Numbered from the stretch's first letter, positions 5,115-12,411 are shown. The stretch: 13,388 nucleotides of DNA from Candidatus Woesearchaeota archaeon (GCA_003694525.1 RFLK01000005.1:1-13388); one strand, 5' to 3'. The notes: generated from the sequence alone by a model not told the origin. A program made the numbers and translations.

Positions 5115-7914
5115 GCATAGCAAGCTTAATGCTTGCCTTAACATCCCTCAAGTCATAAGATAACATCCTTCTCTGGTTGGGATCCTTCAGCTGCTCAACA
5201 AGGTATTCGGCCTCTGCAACAAGCCTTACTGCATCATCAACACTGCCCTCTTCCAATTTTGATCTAGCCTCATCGATTATTGCGTGAATCTTGGGATCTT
5301 CAATATCGCTCATTGCATAACTATTACGGGATCTTTCAGCTTCCTCGCGCAGGTAGTCCAAAAATGCCCTCTCGCGCCTCTTTTCGAGCTTTTCCACCTC
5401 TCGCTCTTGCTCAAGCAAGCTTTCAGCTTCCCTGTGAATGGCTTTTTCCAATTCCCTTAGGGATTGCTCTTTGGGCTCTGCTTCCTTTACAAGAGTCAAC
5501 TTCCGAGACTCTTCCATAACAAGCGTTCTCAGCCTCTTGAGCTCGGCCTGCAAATCTTCATATTCTCTCTCAAGCCTTGGCAGGGCTTTTTTCAACTCAC
5601 GAGCACGATAAACCTTATCTTTTTCCTTCTCTAATTTTGAGCGCTCCTTATCCAACTTTTCAAGAGCTTTTTTCAGAGCGTCCTCATCAGATGAAACCTT
5701 TTCTTCCCTTTTCTCCAAATCTCTTCGCATTTGTTCAAGGGCCGCTTTCTCTTCTTCGAGCTTTCCTATCCTTTTCAGAATAGAGTCTTCTTCCTTGCTC
5801 AAAGCTCTCTTGTCTTCTTCAAGCTGCCTTACCGTTGCAACAATCTCATCCTCCTTGCTTCGCAGAGCCGAGAGATCCTTTTCTATCAGCTCCTGCAATC
5901 CTTGTTTTTCCTGCGAGACATATTCCCTTTCCCGCTGCAATAACTTAACTTTCTGCAGCCAATCTTCCCTTAAAGCTGCAAGCTGCGCTTTATACTCCTT
6001 TACTGCTTGGGCAAGATTATCCTTCTTGACACTGAGGATTCTAAGAGCCTGTTCCAATTCTTTCTTTTGCTCATTGAATGCACTTTCCTTGCGATCAAGG
6101 TCTGATTCACGAGCATCAAGCGCCCTCTTGCGCCTATCATGCTCTTTTTGGAGGTGCAACAATCTTTTAGCTGCGTGTTGAACATTCTTCTCGTGACTCT
6201 TAAGCTCTTTGAGAGTTTCCTTGTTTTTCTCAAGAGCTCTTTGAACACTTTCAAGAACCTTCTTTTTCTCTTCTAAGACTGCCTTATTTTCACTTATTGC
6301 TTCTTGCAATTGTTCTTTCTGCTCTTCAATGTGGGCTAACTTTTCTCTTTCAAGCTTAAAGTCGGAGCGCTCTTGTTCAAGAGCGTTGCGAGCCACTTCA
6401 ATGCGCTCTTGCTCTGATTTCAAGCGTTTTAATGCAGCGTCTTGCTCTTTTTGAAGAGCCCTGAGCTCCTTTTGAGCATTGCGCAATTTTTTCTCCTGCT
6501 CTTTTAACTGAGCAAGAACCTCTTTGTTCTGCTGAACTTTATCCTTTAACTCCTCAAGAACGCGTTTTTTCTCAACTATTGCAGAGAGAGCTTCTCTTTT
6601 TTTATCTTCTATGTTTGAGAGTTCCTGTCGCAAGCGCTCAAGATGTCTCTTCTCGTTTTCAATTGCGCTCTCACGGGTTGCAAGATCCTGTTCTTTTCTC
6701 CTAAGCTCTTCGCCCCGCTGTTTGATATCCTCTCTTACGCGCAACAACTCGGCCATTGCTTTTTTCAATTTAGCAATTGTACCTTGAGTTGTCTTGAGCT
6801 CTTTTCTCTTCAGCTTGACTTGCGATGAGAGCTCTTTCTTTTCTGCTTTAAGATCTGATACTTTCTTGCGCAAACTCTCAATCAACTCCTTTTGGGATTC
6901 TGCCCGCTTGTCCTTTTTTGAAAGTTCAGCCTCTTTTGATGAAATTGATTCTTGAAGCTCAAGCTCCCTCTTGCGCAATTGTTCAAGAGCACTCTCAAGC
7001 TTGGGCAACTCTTCACGTTTTTTTAGAAGTACAGACATCTCTTTGACCAGTTTTTTCAGAAGAGCTTGGGTTTTAGAAACCTCTTTTTTCTTATTTTCCA
7101 GAACTTTCTGAAGCTCTGTTATTGATGTTCCTATGGTCAATTCCAGTTTCTTGAGCTTTTCGAGGCGCTTTTCTGCCTTTGCAACCTGTTTTTCTCTCAA
7201 CCTCAACTCTTTTCTTAAATGCCCTACATCCTTCTCTTTCTTCTCAGCATCACTCAATCTTTTTTGAGCCAACAGTTCAGCATATTTTGCAGCCTCTATC
7301 CTGTTCTTGGTGTCCTTTTGAACTTTCGCGGCCTTTTTCTCCAAGGCGCTTACACTTTTCTCTATCTTGCTTATCAACGCCTTGCGCTTTTTGATTTCAT
7401 TCTCAAGCGATAGAATGTTTGCCTTGAGCGCATTCTGCACATCTTCAAGCTCCTTGCGCTTGAGCTCTGCTCTTGCGATAGCCCTCTCTTTGTTTTTGAC
7501 AATCCTCTCTACGCCCTTCAAACCTTCCTCTGCCTTGTCTGCCAGCCTTATTCGACGATCTGCCTGCTTTTTTAATCTTTCAAGACGCGCCTGCTCATCT
7601 TTTATTGCTTGCATCTTGCGCTGAGCTTGCGAGGCCATCCGAACAGCATCTCTCTCAACATTCTGCGCTTCAGATTCCATCTGCTTTACGCGTTTTGAAA
7701 GTGCAGATACCAACTTCTGCTTTTCAACCAGAACCTTGTCAAGCTTGGTTATTGTTGAGAGAACTTCCTTCTCCTTCTTCTCAAGAATTGCAAGCTCGCG
7801 TTCCTTTTTCTTGACAGCCTTGCTGCTCTCTTTTGCTTCTTTTTTAAGTTTAAGAGCTTCTGACCTTATACGATTAACATCTGCTTTGCTACTCCCCCAA
7901 AAGTTTAACCCCAT
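5107..7914 (-). CDS. Very long cytoplasmic coiled-coil protein of unknown function (935 aa)
   Basis: The 935-residue product is almost entirely Lys/Glu/Leu/Arg heptad sequence from about residue 12 to 860. It has no Walker A, signature or hinge motif, so it is not an SMC or Rad50 ATPase. It has no signal peptide or membrane segment. The ends differ from the rest. The N-terminus MGLNFWGSSKADV carries aromatic residues that might dock on a membrane or partner. The C-terminus (about 862-935) contains DPKIHAIIDEARSKLEEGSVDDAVRLVAEAEYLVEQL, which looks like a helical hairpin. Within the rod, residues from 448 and from 549 align without gaps (period 101). A continuous coiled coil of about 850 residues would be over 100 nm long. 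A scaffold, filament or spacer role is possible; no family is recognised. The start is supported by a TATA box 26 bases upstream. Confidence 0.8.
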   Translation of the reverse strand: MGLNFWGSSKADVNRIRSEALKLKKEAKESSKAVKKKERELAILEKKEKEVLSTITKLDKVLVEKQKLVSALSKRVKQMESEAQNVERDAVRMASQAQRKMQAIKDEQARLERLKKQADRRIRLADKAEEGLKGVERIVKNKERAIARAELKRKELEDVQNALKANILSLENEIKKRKALISKIEKSVSALEKKAAKVQKDTKNRIEAAKYAELLAQKRLSDAEKKEKDVGHLRKELRLREKQVAKAEKRLEKLKKLELTIGTSITELQKVLENKKKEVSKTQALLKKLVKEMSVLLKKREELPKLESALEQLRKRELELQESISSKEAELSKKDKRAESQKELIESLRKKVSDLKAEKKELSSQVKLKRKELKTTQGTIAKLKKAMAELLRVREDIKQRGEELRRKEQDLATRESAIENEKRHLERLRQELSNIEDKKREALSAIVEKKRVLEELKDKVQQNKEVLAQLKEQEKKLRNAQKELRALQKEQDAALKRLKSEQERIEVARNALEQERSDFKLEREKLAHIEEQKEQLQEAISENKAVLEEKKKVLESVQRALEKNKETLKELKSHEKNVQHAAKRLLHLQKEHDRRKRALDARESDLDRKESAFNEQKKELEQALRILSVKKDNLAQAVKEYKAQLAALREDWLQKVKLLQREREYVSQEKQGLQELIEKDLSALRSKEDEIVATVRQLEEDKRALSKEEDSILKRIGKLEEEKAALEQMRRDLEKREEKVSSDEDALKKALEKLDKERSKLEKEKDKVYRARELKKALPRLEREYEDLQAELKRLRTLVMEESRKLTLVKEAEPKEQSLRELEKAIHREAESLLEQEREVEKLEKRRERAFLDYLREEAERSRNSYAMSDIEDPKIHAIIDEARSKLEEGSVDDAVRLVAEAEYLVEQLKDPNQRRMLSYDLRDVKASIKLAMLS

Positions 7915-7936
7915 GCTGTTTGAAGAGCTCAGCGCG

Positions 7937-7945
7937 ATTTATAAC
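7937..7945 (-). promoter_or_regulatory. TATA box of the 935-aa coiled-coil gene
   Basis: On the minus strand the site reads GTTATAAAT, centred about 26 bases before the ATG at 7914, with AAAAG upstream as a possible BRE. The predicted transcript is leaderless. Confidence 0.65.
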
Positions 7946-7969
7946 CTTTTGTTACTTCTTAATAATAGT

Positions 7970-7991
7970 GTTTTAAAGTAGCGTTTTAAAG
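7970..7991. repeat. Paired direct repeat GTTTTAAAG, 13-base spacing
   Basis: GTTTTAAAG occurs at 7970-7978 and 7983-7991. It lies upstream of the TATA box of the leftward coiled-coil gene and far upstream of the rightward zinc-ribbon operon. It could be a regulator site or chance AT-rich sequence. The perfect palindrome AATTGCAATT (7995-8004) follows. Confidence 0.5.
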
Positions 7992-8046
7992 CGAAATTGC
8001 AATTATCAATCATATTAATGTTTGGAAACTGCGCTGCAGGAAGATA

Positions 8047-8068
8047 ATAATGCAAAGAAATAATGCAA
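8047..8068. repeat. Paired direct repeat ATAATGCAA, 13-base spacing
   Basis: ATAATGCAA occurs at 8047-8055 and 8060-8068, with the same 13-base period as the other pair in this gap. It lies about 45 bases upstream of the TATA box of the zinc-ribbon operon. No open frame longer than about a dozen codons is seen here. Confidence 0.5.
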
Positions 8069-8108
8069 CAGGGCGGCGGCTTTGATTTCTGAACAAGACA
8101 ATCACAAC

Positions 8109-8118
8109 TTTTTTAAAT
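8109..8118 (+). promoter_or_regulatory. TATA box of the zinc-ribbon / aEF-1beta / FKBP operon
   Basis: TTTTTTAAAT is centred about 26 bases before the ATG at 8140. The leader is predicted to be absent, and no Shine-Dalgarno site is visible. Confidence 0.65.
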
Positions 8119-8139
8119 GCGCGCATTAGCACACGGACA

Positions 8140-8304
8140 ATGGTTCAATGCATAACATGCAAAAAGCAATTGCTTGGGCAGACAGGCGCTGCACGCTTTT
8201 CGTGCCCAAAATGCCTAAAGACAGAAATTGTGAGATGCAACGACTGCCGCAAAATAGCTGCGCGCTACCGCTGCCCAGAGTGCGGCTTTGAAGGTCCCAA
8301 TTAA
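8140..8304 (+). CDS. Small four-CxxC zinc-ribbon protein (HVO_2753 / COG2888 type)
   Basis: This 54-residue gene has four Cys-x-x-Cys knuckles: C4/C7 (CITC), C22/C25 (CPKC), C33/C36 (CNDC) and C45/C48 (CPEC), enough for two zinc ions. The spacing and the CGFEGPN end match the small archaeal zinc-ribbon family exemplified by Haloferax HVO_2753, also annotated as a predicted RNA-binding protein linked to translation (COG2888). From memory, loss of HVO_2753 affects swarming and biofilm; the molecular role is unclear. Its TAA is followed at once by the ATG of aEF-1beta, a typical archaeal pairing that supports a role near translation. The ATG at 8140 is the only start that keeps all four knuckles, and it fits the TATA spacing. 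Confidence 0.9.
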   Translation: MVQCITCKKQLLGQTGAARFSCPKCLKTEIVRCNDCRKIAARYRCPECGFEGPN

Positions 8305-8595
8305 ATGGCAGTAGTATATGTAACACTAAAAGTGATGCCGACAGGGCCTGATGTAGATCTCAATTCAGTCTTTGAAGGCGTCAGCGAAAAAATACGCGAG
8401 TTTGTGGATGAGAACCACAAACAGAGCCAGATGCTAAAAGAGGAAGAGCCTATAGGATTTGGACTAAAAGCGCTCAAAATAACTTTTGCAATGGACGAGT
8501 CCATAGGGTCAACAGAAGAACTTGAAAATAACATAAAAGAAGTTCCAGATGTTGAGAGCGTTGACGTTATAGAGGTTCGACGCGCGCTAGGATGA
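8305..8595 (+). CDS. ef1b: Elongation factor 1-beta (aEF-1beta)
   Basis: aEF-1beta is the guanine nucleotide exchange factor that recharges aEF-1alpha during translation. The 96-residue product begins AVVYVTLKVMPTGPDVDLNSV, a ferredoxin-like strand typical of the family. It continues through EEEPIGFGLKALKITFAMDE, the conserved region with IGFGLKAL, and ends with VESVDVIEVRRALG. The family is usually about 88-90 residues; here the extra residues lie in the segment after helix one (DENHKQSQMLKE). The gene starts directly after the zinc-ribbon stop with no gap, and its own stop overlaps the FKBP start by ATGA. All three are therefore probably translated from one message. Confidence 0.95.
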   Translation: MAVVYVTLKVMPTGPDVDLNSVFEGVSEKIREFVDENHKQSQMLKEEEPIGFGLKALKITFAMDESIGSTEELENNIKEVPDVESVDVIEVRRALG

Positions 8596-9605
8596 GAAGA
8601 AGACAGATACTGATAATTTTGACAATACTATCAATTTCTATATTGATTTCAGCGTGCAACGGTCTTCAGGGTAAAAGCCAGCCAAGCAATGGACAGAGTG
8701 GCGTTGATTCGACCAACAAAACTGTTCAACAAACGTTAGAGCAGGCTGAGAGAGGAGCGCAATTTGGCGACCTTGTAGAAATAAATTATGAGCTCAGACT
8801 TGAGAACGGAACACTTGCAGATACAAACAACGCAGAGCTTGCGAGGAAAGAAGGCCTCAAAACATACGTTGGGGGACCGTACAAATTCATTCTTGGACAG
8901 AGCGGAAAAGTCACAGGATTTGACCAAGTGATAAAAGGAATGGAAGTGGGAAGTCACAGAGAGGCAAGAATAGAGCCTACAGAAAAAGAGATCAAAATAA
9001 AACTAAACAGAACACAAACTCTTCCAAGACTTGTAATACTACCATTGCATCAAAAGTTTCCGGTCAAAAAGTACACTGAGCTATTCAGCAAGCCACCCGT
9101 TATCGGCGATGTAGTCAGCTCCCCACTATTGCTGTTCAAATACCGTGTTGTAAACAAGACAAATGAATCTGTTCTTGCAAAGATCATAATAAAAGAAGGA
9201 GAAAAATACACGCTTGAAAACCATCAATGGCCAAGCGTTGTTTTGAGAGTCTCTGAAAATGATGCTGCCCTGTTCCAAAACCCGAAACCAAACATGACAA
9301 TAGAGACTCCCTTTGGAACAGCAAGGGTTCATCCTTTGAGAAGCAGAATAGTGCTTGAACACGAACCAGAACTGAACAAAATATTCGATAAGACAATCAA
9401 AATCAACACTGGATTCAGCGTACCTCAAAAGTTCAGAGTGACAGAAATAGACGAGGATACTTTCACAATAAAAAGACACGGTCTTCTAACAGATAAAAGA
9501 TTGCTCCTCTCAGTTGACATGCTTAACATAACAAAAGCAGTCAAGGATGTAAAAAGCAAAATTCCAAAACAATTCGTGAGCGTGGGCCCTGGAGAAGAGA
9601 ACTAA
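8592..9605 (+). CDS. Lipoprotein FKBP-type peptidyl-prolyl isomerase (archaeal long form)
   Basis: The 337-residue product has a signal peptide with the lipobox ILISAC (lipid-bearing Cys at residue 22) and a Ser/Gln-rich linker to about residue 50. The FKBP region follows: GDLVEINYELRLENGTLADT (59-78), then FILGQSGKVTGFDQVIKGMEVGSHREARIEP (99-129), the core FKBP strand-helix motif. From about 130 the sequence follows the archaeal long FKBP plan, with a domain around 160-250 (ETPFGTARV, 238-246) and a further C-terminal part to 337. It should fold proteins or catalyse proline isomerisation outside the membrane. Some active-site aromatics may differ (GFDQV in place of GWDQG), so activity may be reduced. 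It overlaps aEF-1beta by ATGA, an odd pairing of a secreted chaperone with a translation factor. Confidence 0.85.
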   Translation: MRRRQILIILTILSISILISACNGLQGKSQPSNGQSGVDSTNKTVQQTLEQAERGAQFGDLVEINYELRLENGTLADTNNAELARKEGLKTYVGGPYKFILGQSGKVTGFDQVIKGMEVGSHREARIEPTEKEIKIKLNRTQTLPRLVILPLHQKFPVKKYTELFSKPPVIGDVVSSPLLLFKYRVVNKTNESVLAKIIIKEGEKYTLENHQWPSVVLRVSENDAALFQNPKPNMTIETPFGTARVHPLRSRIVLEHEPELNKIFDKTIKINTGFSVPQKFRVTEIDEDTFTIKRHGLLTDKRLLLSVDMLNITKAVKDVKSKIPKQFVSVGPGEEN

Positions 9606-9626
9606 CAGAAAACTCCATTGAAATAA

Positions 9627-10007
9627 CTATCTGGGATGCTGCTGAGGGCCTGCTTGAGCGCACTTCTCAGAACAGAAGAACAGAATCTCTCCCCTATACT
9701 CTCTTTCGACAACGCCTGATTCTATGCCTCCGAGAACCTTTCCGCAATGCGCGCACGTTGCCTGCTCTCCGCCGTGCTCTGCACCCTCAACAAAACCTTC
9801 CTCCCAGGGCTTTATCTCATCATCATCGAGCATCTCCTCTCGACCTTCGACAGTGTAAACATCCTCCTCTTCCTCTCCGATGGAAACCTTTATGCGTTGC
9901 TCATCGTGGCTTGCTTCGTGCTCAAAATCCTCTTCAAACGCGTGGCCGTCTATGACTACTTCCTCATCAGGCTCGTCAGTAGGGTATATCTCTTCGTTTT
10001 CAGACAT
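9627..10007 (-). CDS. Small acidic protein with C-terminal TRASH/MYM-like zinc finger
   Basis: The 126-residue product has a very acidic N-terminal two-thirds (Glu/Asp-rich, about 1-80) with no hydrophobic core, probably disordered. The C-terminal finger reads CAHCGKVLGGIESG, then EYRGEILFFCSEKC, with C85, C88, C112 and C116 as likely zinc ligands. The C-x2-C and FCSEKC pair is the pattern of TRASH/YHS/MYM-type metal-binding fingers. I do not know its function. A longer frame begins at 10079, but a TATA box at 10029-10038 lies inside that extension and is centred about 26 bases before the ATG at 10007. I therefore take the start at 10007. It is downstream of XPD on the same strand, 68 bases away, with its own promoter. 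Confidence 0.75.
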   Translation of the reverse strand: MSENEEIYPTDEPDEEVVIDGHAFEEDFEHEASHDEQRIKVSIGEEEEDVYTVEGREEMLDDDEIKPWEEGFVEGAEHGGEQATCAHCGKVLGGIESGVVEREYRGEILFFCSEKCAQAGPQQHPR

Positions 10008-10028
10008 ACTGCTTTGGCTAGATAATGA

Positions 10029-10038
10029 GTATTTAAAC
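10029..10038 (-). promoter_or_regulatory. TATA box of the acidic zinc-finger gene
   Basis: On the minus strand the site is GTTTAAATAC, with ACAAA upstream. Its centre is about 26 bases before the ATG at 10007, giving a predicted leaderless message. This box is the main reason for rejecting the longer reading frame. Confidence 0.6.
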
Positions 10039-10075
10039 TTTGTTGAGCCAAAAAGTGCAAATTGACAGCGATAAA

Positions 10076-11896
10076 TCAAAACAGCCTTCCAAAGAATCGA
10101 GCAACATCCTCTTGAGGCGCCAAGCTAACCTTTGCACCCCACTCTTGAGGAAAGCAATCCTTGTAGCGAGGCCAAACATAGCGCTCATCAATGAACGCAA
10201 TCACTCCCCTGTCAGTCTCTGTTCTGATGCACCTGCCAGCGTTTTGAATGCAACGGGACATTGCAGGCAAAGTATAACCATAATCCCAACCCTTGCCGAA
10301 CTTCTTATCATAATAAGAAATGAGCTCTGCAGTCTCAAGATCCGGCCTGTCAAGCGGAAGTCCAACAACAATAACCCCTTTCAGAACACCGGGCAGATCG
10401 ACCCCTTCTCCAAAAGACCCTGTCGCTGCTGCGAGCAAAGCGCCCTTTTTGGATGAGCGAAACTTCTCAAGCAGAGATTGACGAGCAACCTTGTTTGACC
10501 TTGGCTTCTCATAAAACAACTCGCCATCGTAAAGCTCTGAGAGAAAAAGCTCAATTTTATCCCTCAAAAAATAACTTGGAAAGAAAACCATTATTCTACC
10601 GGGAATTGAGTTGGCAATTTTTGCAATCTCGCAGGCTATGGCCTTGAATTGATTTTCACTTCGCGATTTATACTTTGTCGTAGTTCTAGGAACGAGGAGA
10701 ACAAGACGATTCTCCTGAGGAAAAGGGCTGGGGTAAGATCTCACATCAGCATTTTCAAGCCCCAAGACATCAGCGTACATTCCTGTTGGGGAAAGAGTTC
10801 CAGACATAACTATCGCGCTCTTGCAGTTATCAAAAACCTCCCTTGTCAAAAGCGCGGGATCGAGACAGCGCAAACTAAGAGTTGTTAGAAGATCGTCTTG
10901 AGACAGTATCCTTGCAAAACCCTTTTCCGCGCTCTTCCACTCTTCCAAAAAATTCGCAATTGAAGATAGGTGAGATGCCTGCTGATTCTCCTTTACAACC
11001 TCTGAGGCAAGCCTGAGTTCAGATATCAACTGATCGTAAGGTCTTGACCTGTTTACTCCTTTGATAAACTCGTCCTTTCCAACCAGGCGCTCATTCTTGC
11101 CATTGCTCAAAACATTCAACACATCCTGCAACTCCGCAAGAGATGGAATGATATCGTCCAGAACGTACTTTTTAGCTTCTTGAATTGCAAGCCTTATCAC
11201 CCTGTTAGAAAGCCTGTATGTCATAACATCCCGCATTCTTGCAGGAAGGTTATGGGCCTCGTCCACTATGACAATCAACTGCTCAATGCTCTTCTTAATC
11301 TTCGATAGAAAAGCATCCCTTATTCTCGGATGAAAAATATAGTAATAATCTGCAACTATAACATCGGATTCTTCTGCAAGCATGAGAGAAACCTCGTAAG
11401 GACAAGTGCGCGCATCCTTGCATTGACTGACAATCTCCTCTGCAGGCAAAGGGCCTTGCGCCTTGACATTTGCGATAACTTCCTTTGCCCTGAAAGAACC
11501 CTTTCCTCGTGCATTCAGGTAGAACTCGCACTTGTTGCCTTCAACAAGACTCTTGCAATAATCGCTAAAATCTCCCGACGGCAAATTCTCAACCTCTTGC
11601 GCGCACATCCACTTCTTTCCAAGAATGCTGGTTACAAGAATCTTCGAGCCAGTCCTTTTCTGCAACTTTGAGATAGTCTCGAGAACTATCCTGTGCTGAG
11701 TGTGTCTTGAAGTCAAAAAAACTATTGAAATGTTGCGATCTTTTGCATAAGCGATTGCAGGGGATAGGGCAGCGGCGGTCTTTCCAAGCCCTGTTGGAGC
11801 GTGAACAAGAATATGACGGCCGGCAGATAACGCCTTGCCTATTGCCTCAACAAGCTCTTTTTGTCCAGGTCTTAGAGTTTCGTGAGCAAAGAACAT
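10076..11896 (-). CDS. xpd: XPD/Rad3-family DNA helicase with an iron-sulfur cluster
   Basis: XPD is a 5'-to-3' DNA helicase used in repair. The 606-residue product has Walker A HAPTGLGKT (32-40), DEAH in VIVDEAHN (212-215) and motif VI QNAGRCIR (551-558). Between motifs I and II lie cysteines C98, C114, C123, C159 and C165. C165 is in CPYE, the usual last ligand of the 4Fe-4S cluster, so C98, C114, C123 and C165 are the likely set and C159 is extra. The segment VADYYYIFHP (181-190) is also typical. Length is within the archaeal XPD range. A GGTGA ribosome site stands 4 bases before the ATG at 11896. The gene is not leaderless by my reading, and the possible TATA at 11983-11992 would give a leader of about 66 bases. 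Confidence 0.93.
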   Translation of the reverse strand: MFFAHETLRPGQKELVEAIGKALSAGRHILVHAPTGLGKTAAALSPAIAYAKDRNISIVFLTSRHTQHRIVLETISKLQKRTGSKILVTSILGKKWMCAQEVENLPSGDFSDYCKSLVEGNKCEFYLNARGKGSFRAKEVIANVKAQGPLPAEEIVSQCKDARTCPYEVSLMLAEESDVIVADYYYIFHPRIRDAFLSKIKKSIEQLIVIVDEAHNLPARMRDVMTYRLSNRVIRLAIQEAKKYVLDDIIPSLAELQDVLNVLSNGKNERLVGKDEFIKGVNRSRPYDQLISELRLASEVVKENQQASHLSSIANFLEEWKSAEKGFARILSQDDLLTTLSLRCLDPALLTREVFDNCKSAIVMSGTLSPTGMYADVLGLENADVRSYPSPFPQENRLVLLVPRTTTKYKSRSENQFKAIACEIAKIANSIPGRIMVFFPSYFLRDKIELFLSELYDGELFYEKPRSNKVARQSLLEKFRSSKKGALLAAATGSFGEGVDLPGVLKGVIVVGLPLDRPDLETAELISYYDKKFGKGWDYGYTLPAMSRCIQNAGRCIRTETDRGVIAFIDERYVWPRYKDCFPQEWGAKVSLAPQEDVARFFGRLF

Positions 11897-11982
11897 TTTT
11901 CACCAGTTTTTACCTGTCTGCACTTGCAAAACGCTTGAATTGAGCCCTGCAAAACAGCACACAGTATTGCGCGATAACGCAA

Positions 11983-11992
11983 CATTTATATG
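11983..11992 (-). promoter_or_regulatory. Possible TATA box of xpd
   Basis: On the minus strand the site reads CATATAAATG. A start about 26 bases on would be near 11963, leaving a leader of about 66 bases ending in the GGTGA site before the xpd ATG. The sequence is nearly symmetric, so it could also serve the plus strand. Confidence 0.35.
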
Positions 11993-11997
11993 AGTAT

Positions 11998-12018
11998 CGT
12001 GTTCGCAATCGGAACACG
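11998..12018. promoter_or_regulatory. Inverted repeat, possible operator
   Basis: CGTGTTC (11998-12004) and GAACACG (12012-12018) are perfect inverted copies around a 7-base centre. The site sits between the possible xpd promoter and the TATA box of the winged-helix gene, 30 bases before the latter. Symmetry and spacing suit a dimeric winged-helix protein, perhaps the one encoded just downstream. Confidence 0.5.
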
Positions 12019-12048
12019 TTCAACGCACTGCCCTTGCGCGTGCGAAAC

Positions 12049-12060
12049 GTTTAAATATAT
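12049..12060 (+). promoter_or_regulatory. TATA box of the small winged-helix gene
   Basis: GTTTAAATATAT gives a predicted transcription start around 12080-12084. That rules against the TTG start at 12063, which would lie next to the box and ahead of the transcript, and favours GTG 12084 (leaderless) or TTG 12099. Confidence 0.6.
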
Positions 12061-12083
12061 ATTTGAGTACAACGATTCAACAA

Positions 12084-12371
12084 GTGGGGTGGATTGAGTT
12101 GCAAAAGAACAAAGAAATATTCAGGACGTTTTTTCGAGAGAAGCCAGCAATGATGCTGGTCGAATTGAACAACGCAAAAGGAGAGGTGTATGCAAGCGCG
12201 CTTGCAAAAACCATTGATTGCACATATTCCCACGTGGTAAAGATATTGCAGGAGATGGAACAGGAAGGACTTGTCAATTTTGACAAGCAGGGACGTCTGA
12301 AGTTGTTGACCTTGACACGGAAAGGATCAGAGGTTGCAACAAAAATAGACCATATCCGAAACCTTCTGTAA
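12084..12371 (+). CDS. Small winged-helix transcriptional regulator
   Basis: With GTG at 12084 as start the product is 95 residues, nearly all one winged helix. EIFRTFFREKPAMMLVELNNAKGEVYASALAKTI comes first, then a recognition helix CTYSHVVKILQEMEQEGL, then the wing with VNFDKQGRLKLLTLTRKGSEVA and a last helix. The form is MarR/ArsR-like, without a ligand domain. The start is uncertain. GTG 12084 fits a leaderless message from the TATA box. TTG 12099 has GGGGTGGA a few bases upstream as a possible ribosome site and gives 90 residues. TTG 12063 is too close to the promoter. A perfect inverted repeat upstream (11998-12018) may be its operator. Target genes are unknown; xpd diverges from it and could be one. 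A hairpin terminator follows the stop. Confidence 0.75.
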   Translation: MGWIELQKNKEIFRTFFREKPAMMLVELNNAKGEVYASALAKTIDCTYSHVVKILQEMEQEGLVNFDKQGRLKLLTLTRKGSEVATKIDHIRNLL

Positions 12372-12382
12372 ATTTTTTCTAA

Positions 12383-12403
12383 CGGTCTCTGACCGATTTT
12401 TTT
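12383..12403 (+). terminator. Hairpin plus T7 terminator
   Basis: CGGTC (12383-12387) pairs with GACCG (12391-12395) across the TCT loop and is followed by A and seven T (12397-12403). Another run of six T lies just before it (12373-12378). It ends the winged-helix gene and isolates the S15 promoter immediately downstream. It resembles a bacterial intrinsic terminator, though in archaea the T tract is the main signal. Confidence 0.65.
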
Positions 12404-12411
12404 CCGATAGA

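Noticed and set aside
5107..7914. SMC or Rad50-like ATPase
   Set aside because: No Walker A, Walker B, signature or zinc-hook/hinge motif is present. Only the coiled-coil part resembles such proteins.
5280..7981. Numerous open frames on the plus strand opposite the coiled-coil gene
   Set aside because: They have no TATA or ribosome site and no recognisable protein features. They are by-products of the biased codons of a Lys/Glu-rich gene on the other strand.
10008..10079. N-terminal extension of the acidic zinc-finger protein
   Set aside because: The extension would contain the TATA box of the gene and has an unlike, hydrophobic composition. ATG 10007 lies 26 bases from that box.
12063..12083. 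TTG start for the small winged-helix gene
   Set aside because: It adjoins the TATA box and would be upstream of the predicted transcript start.
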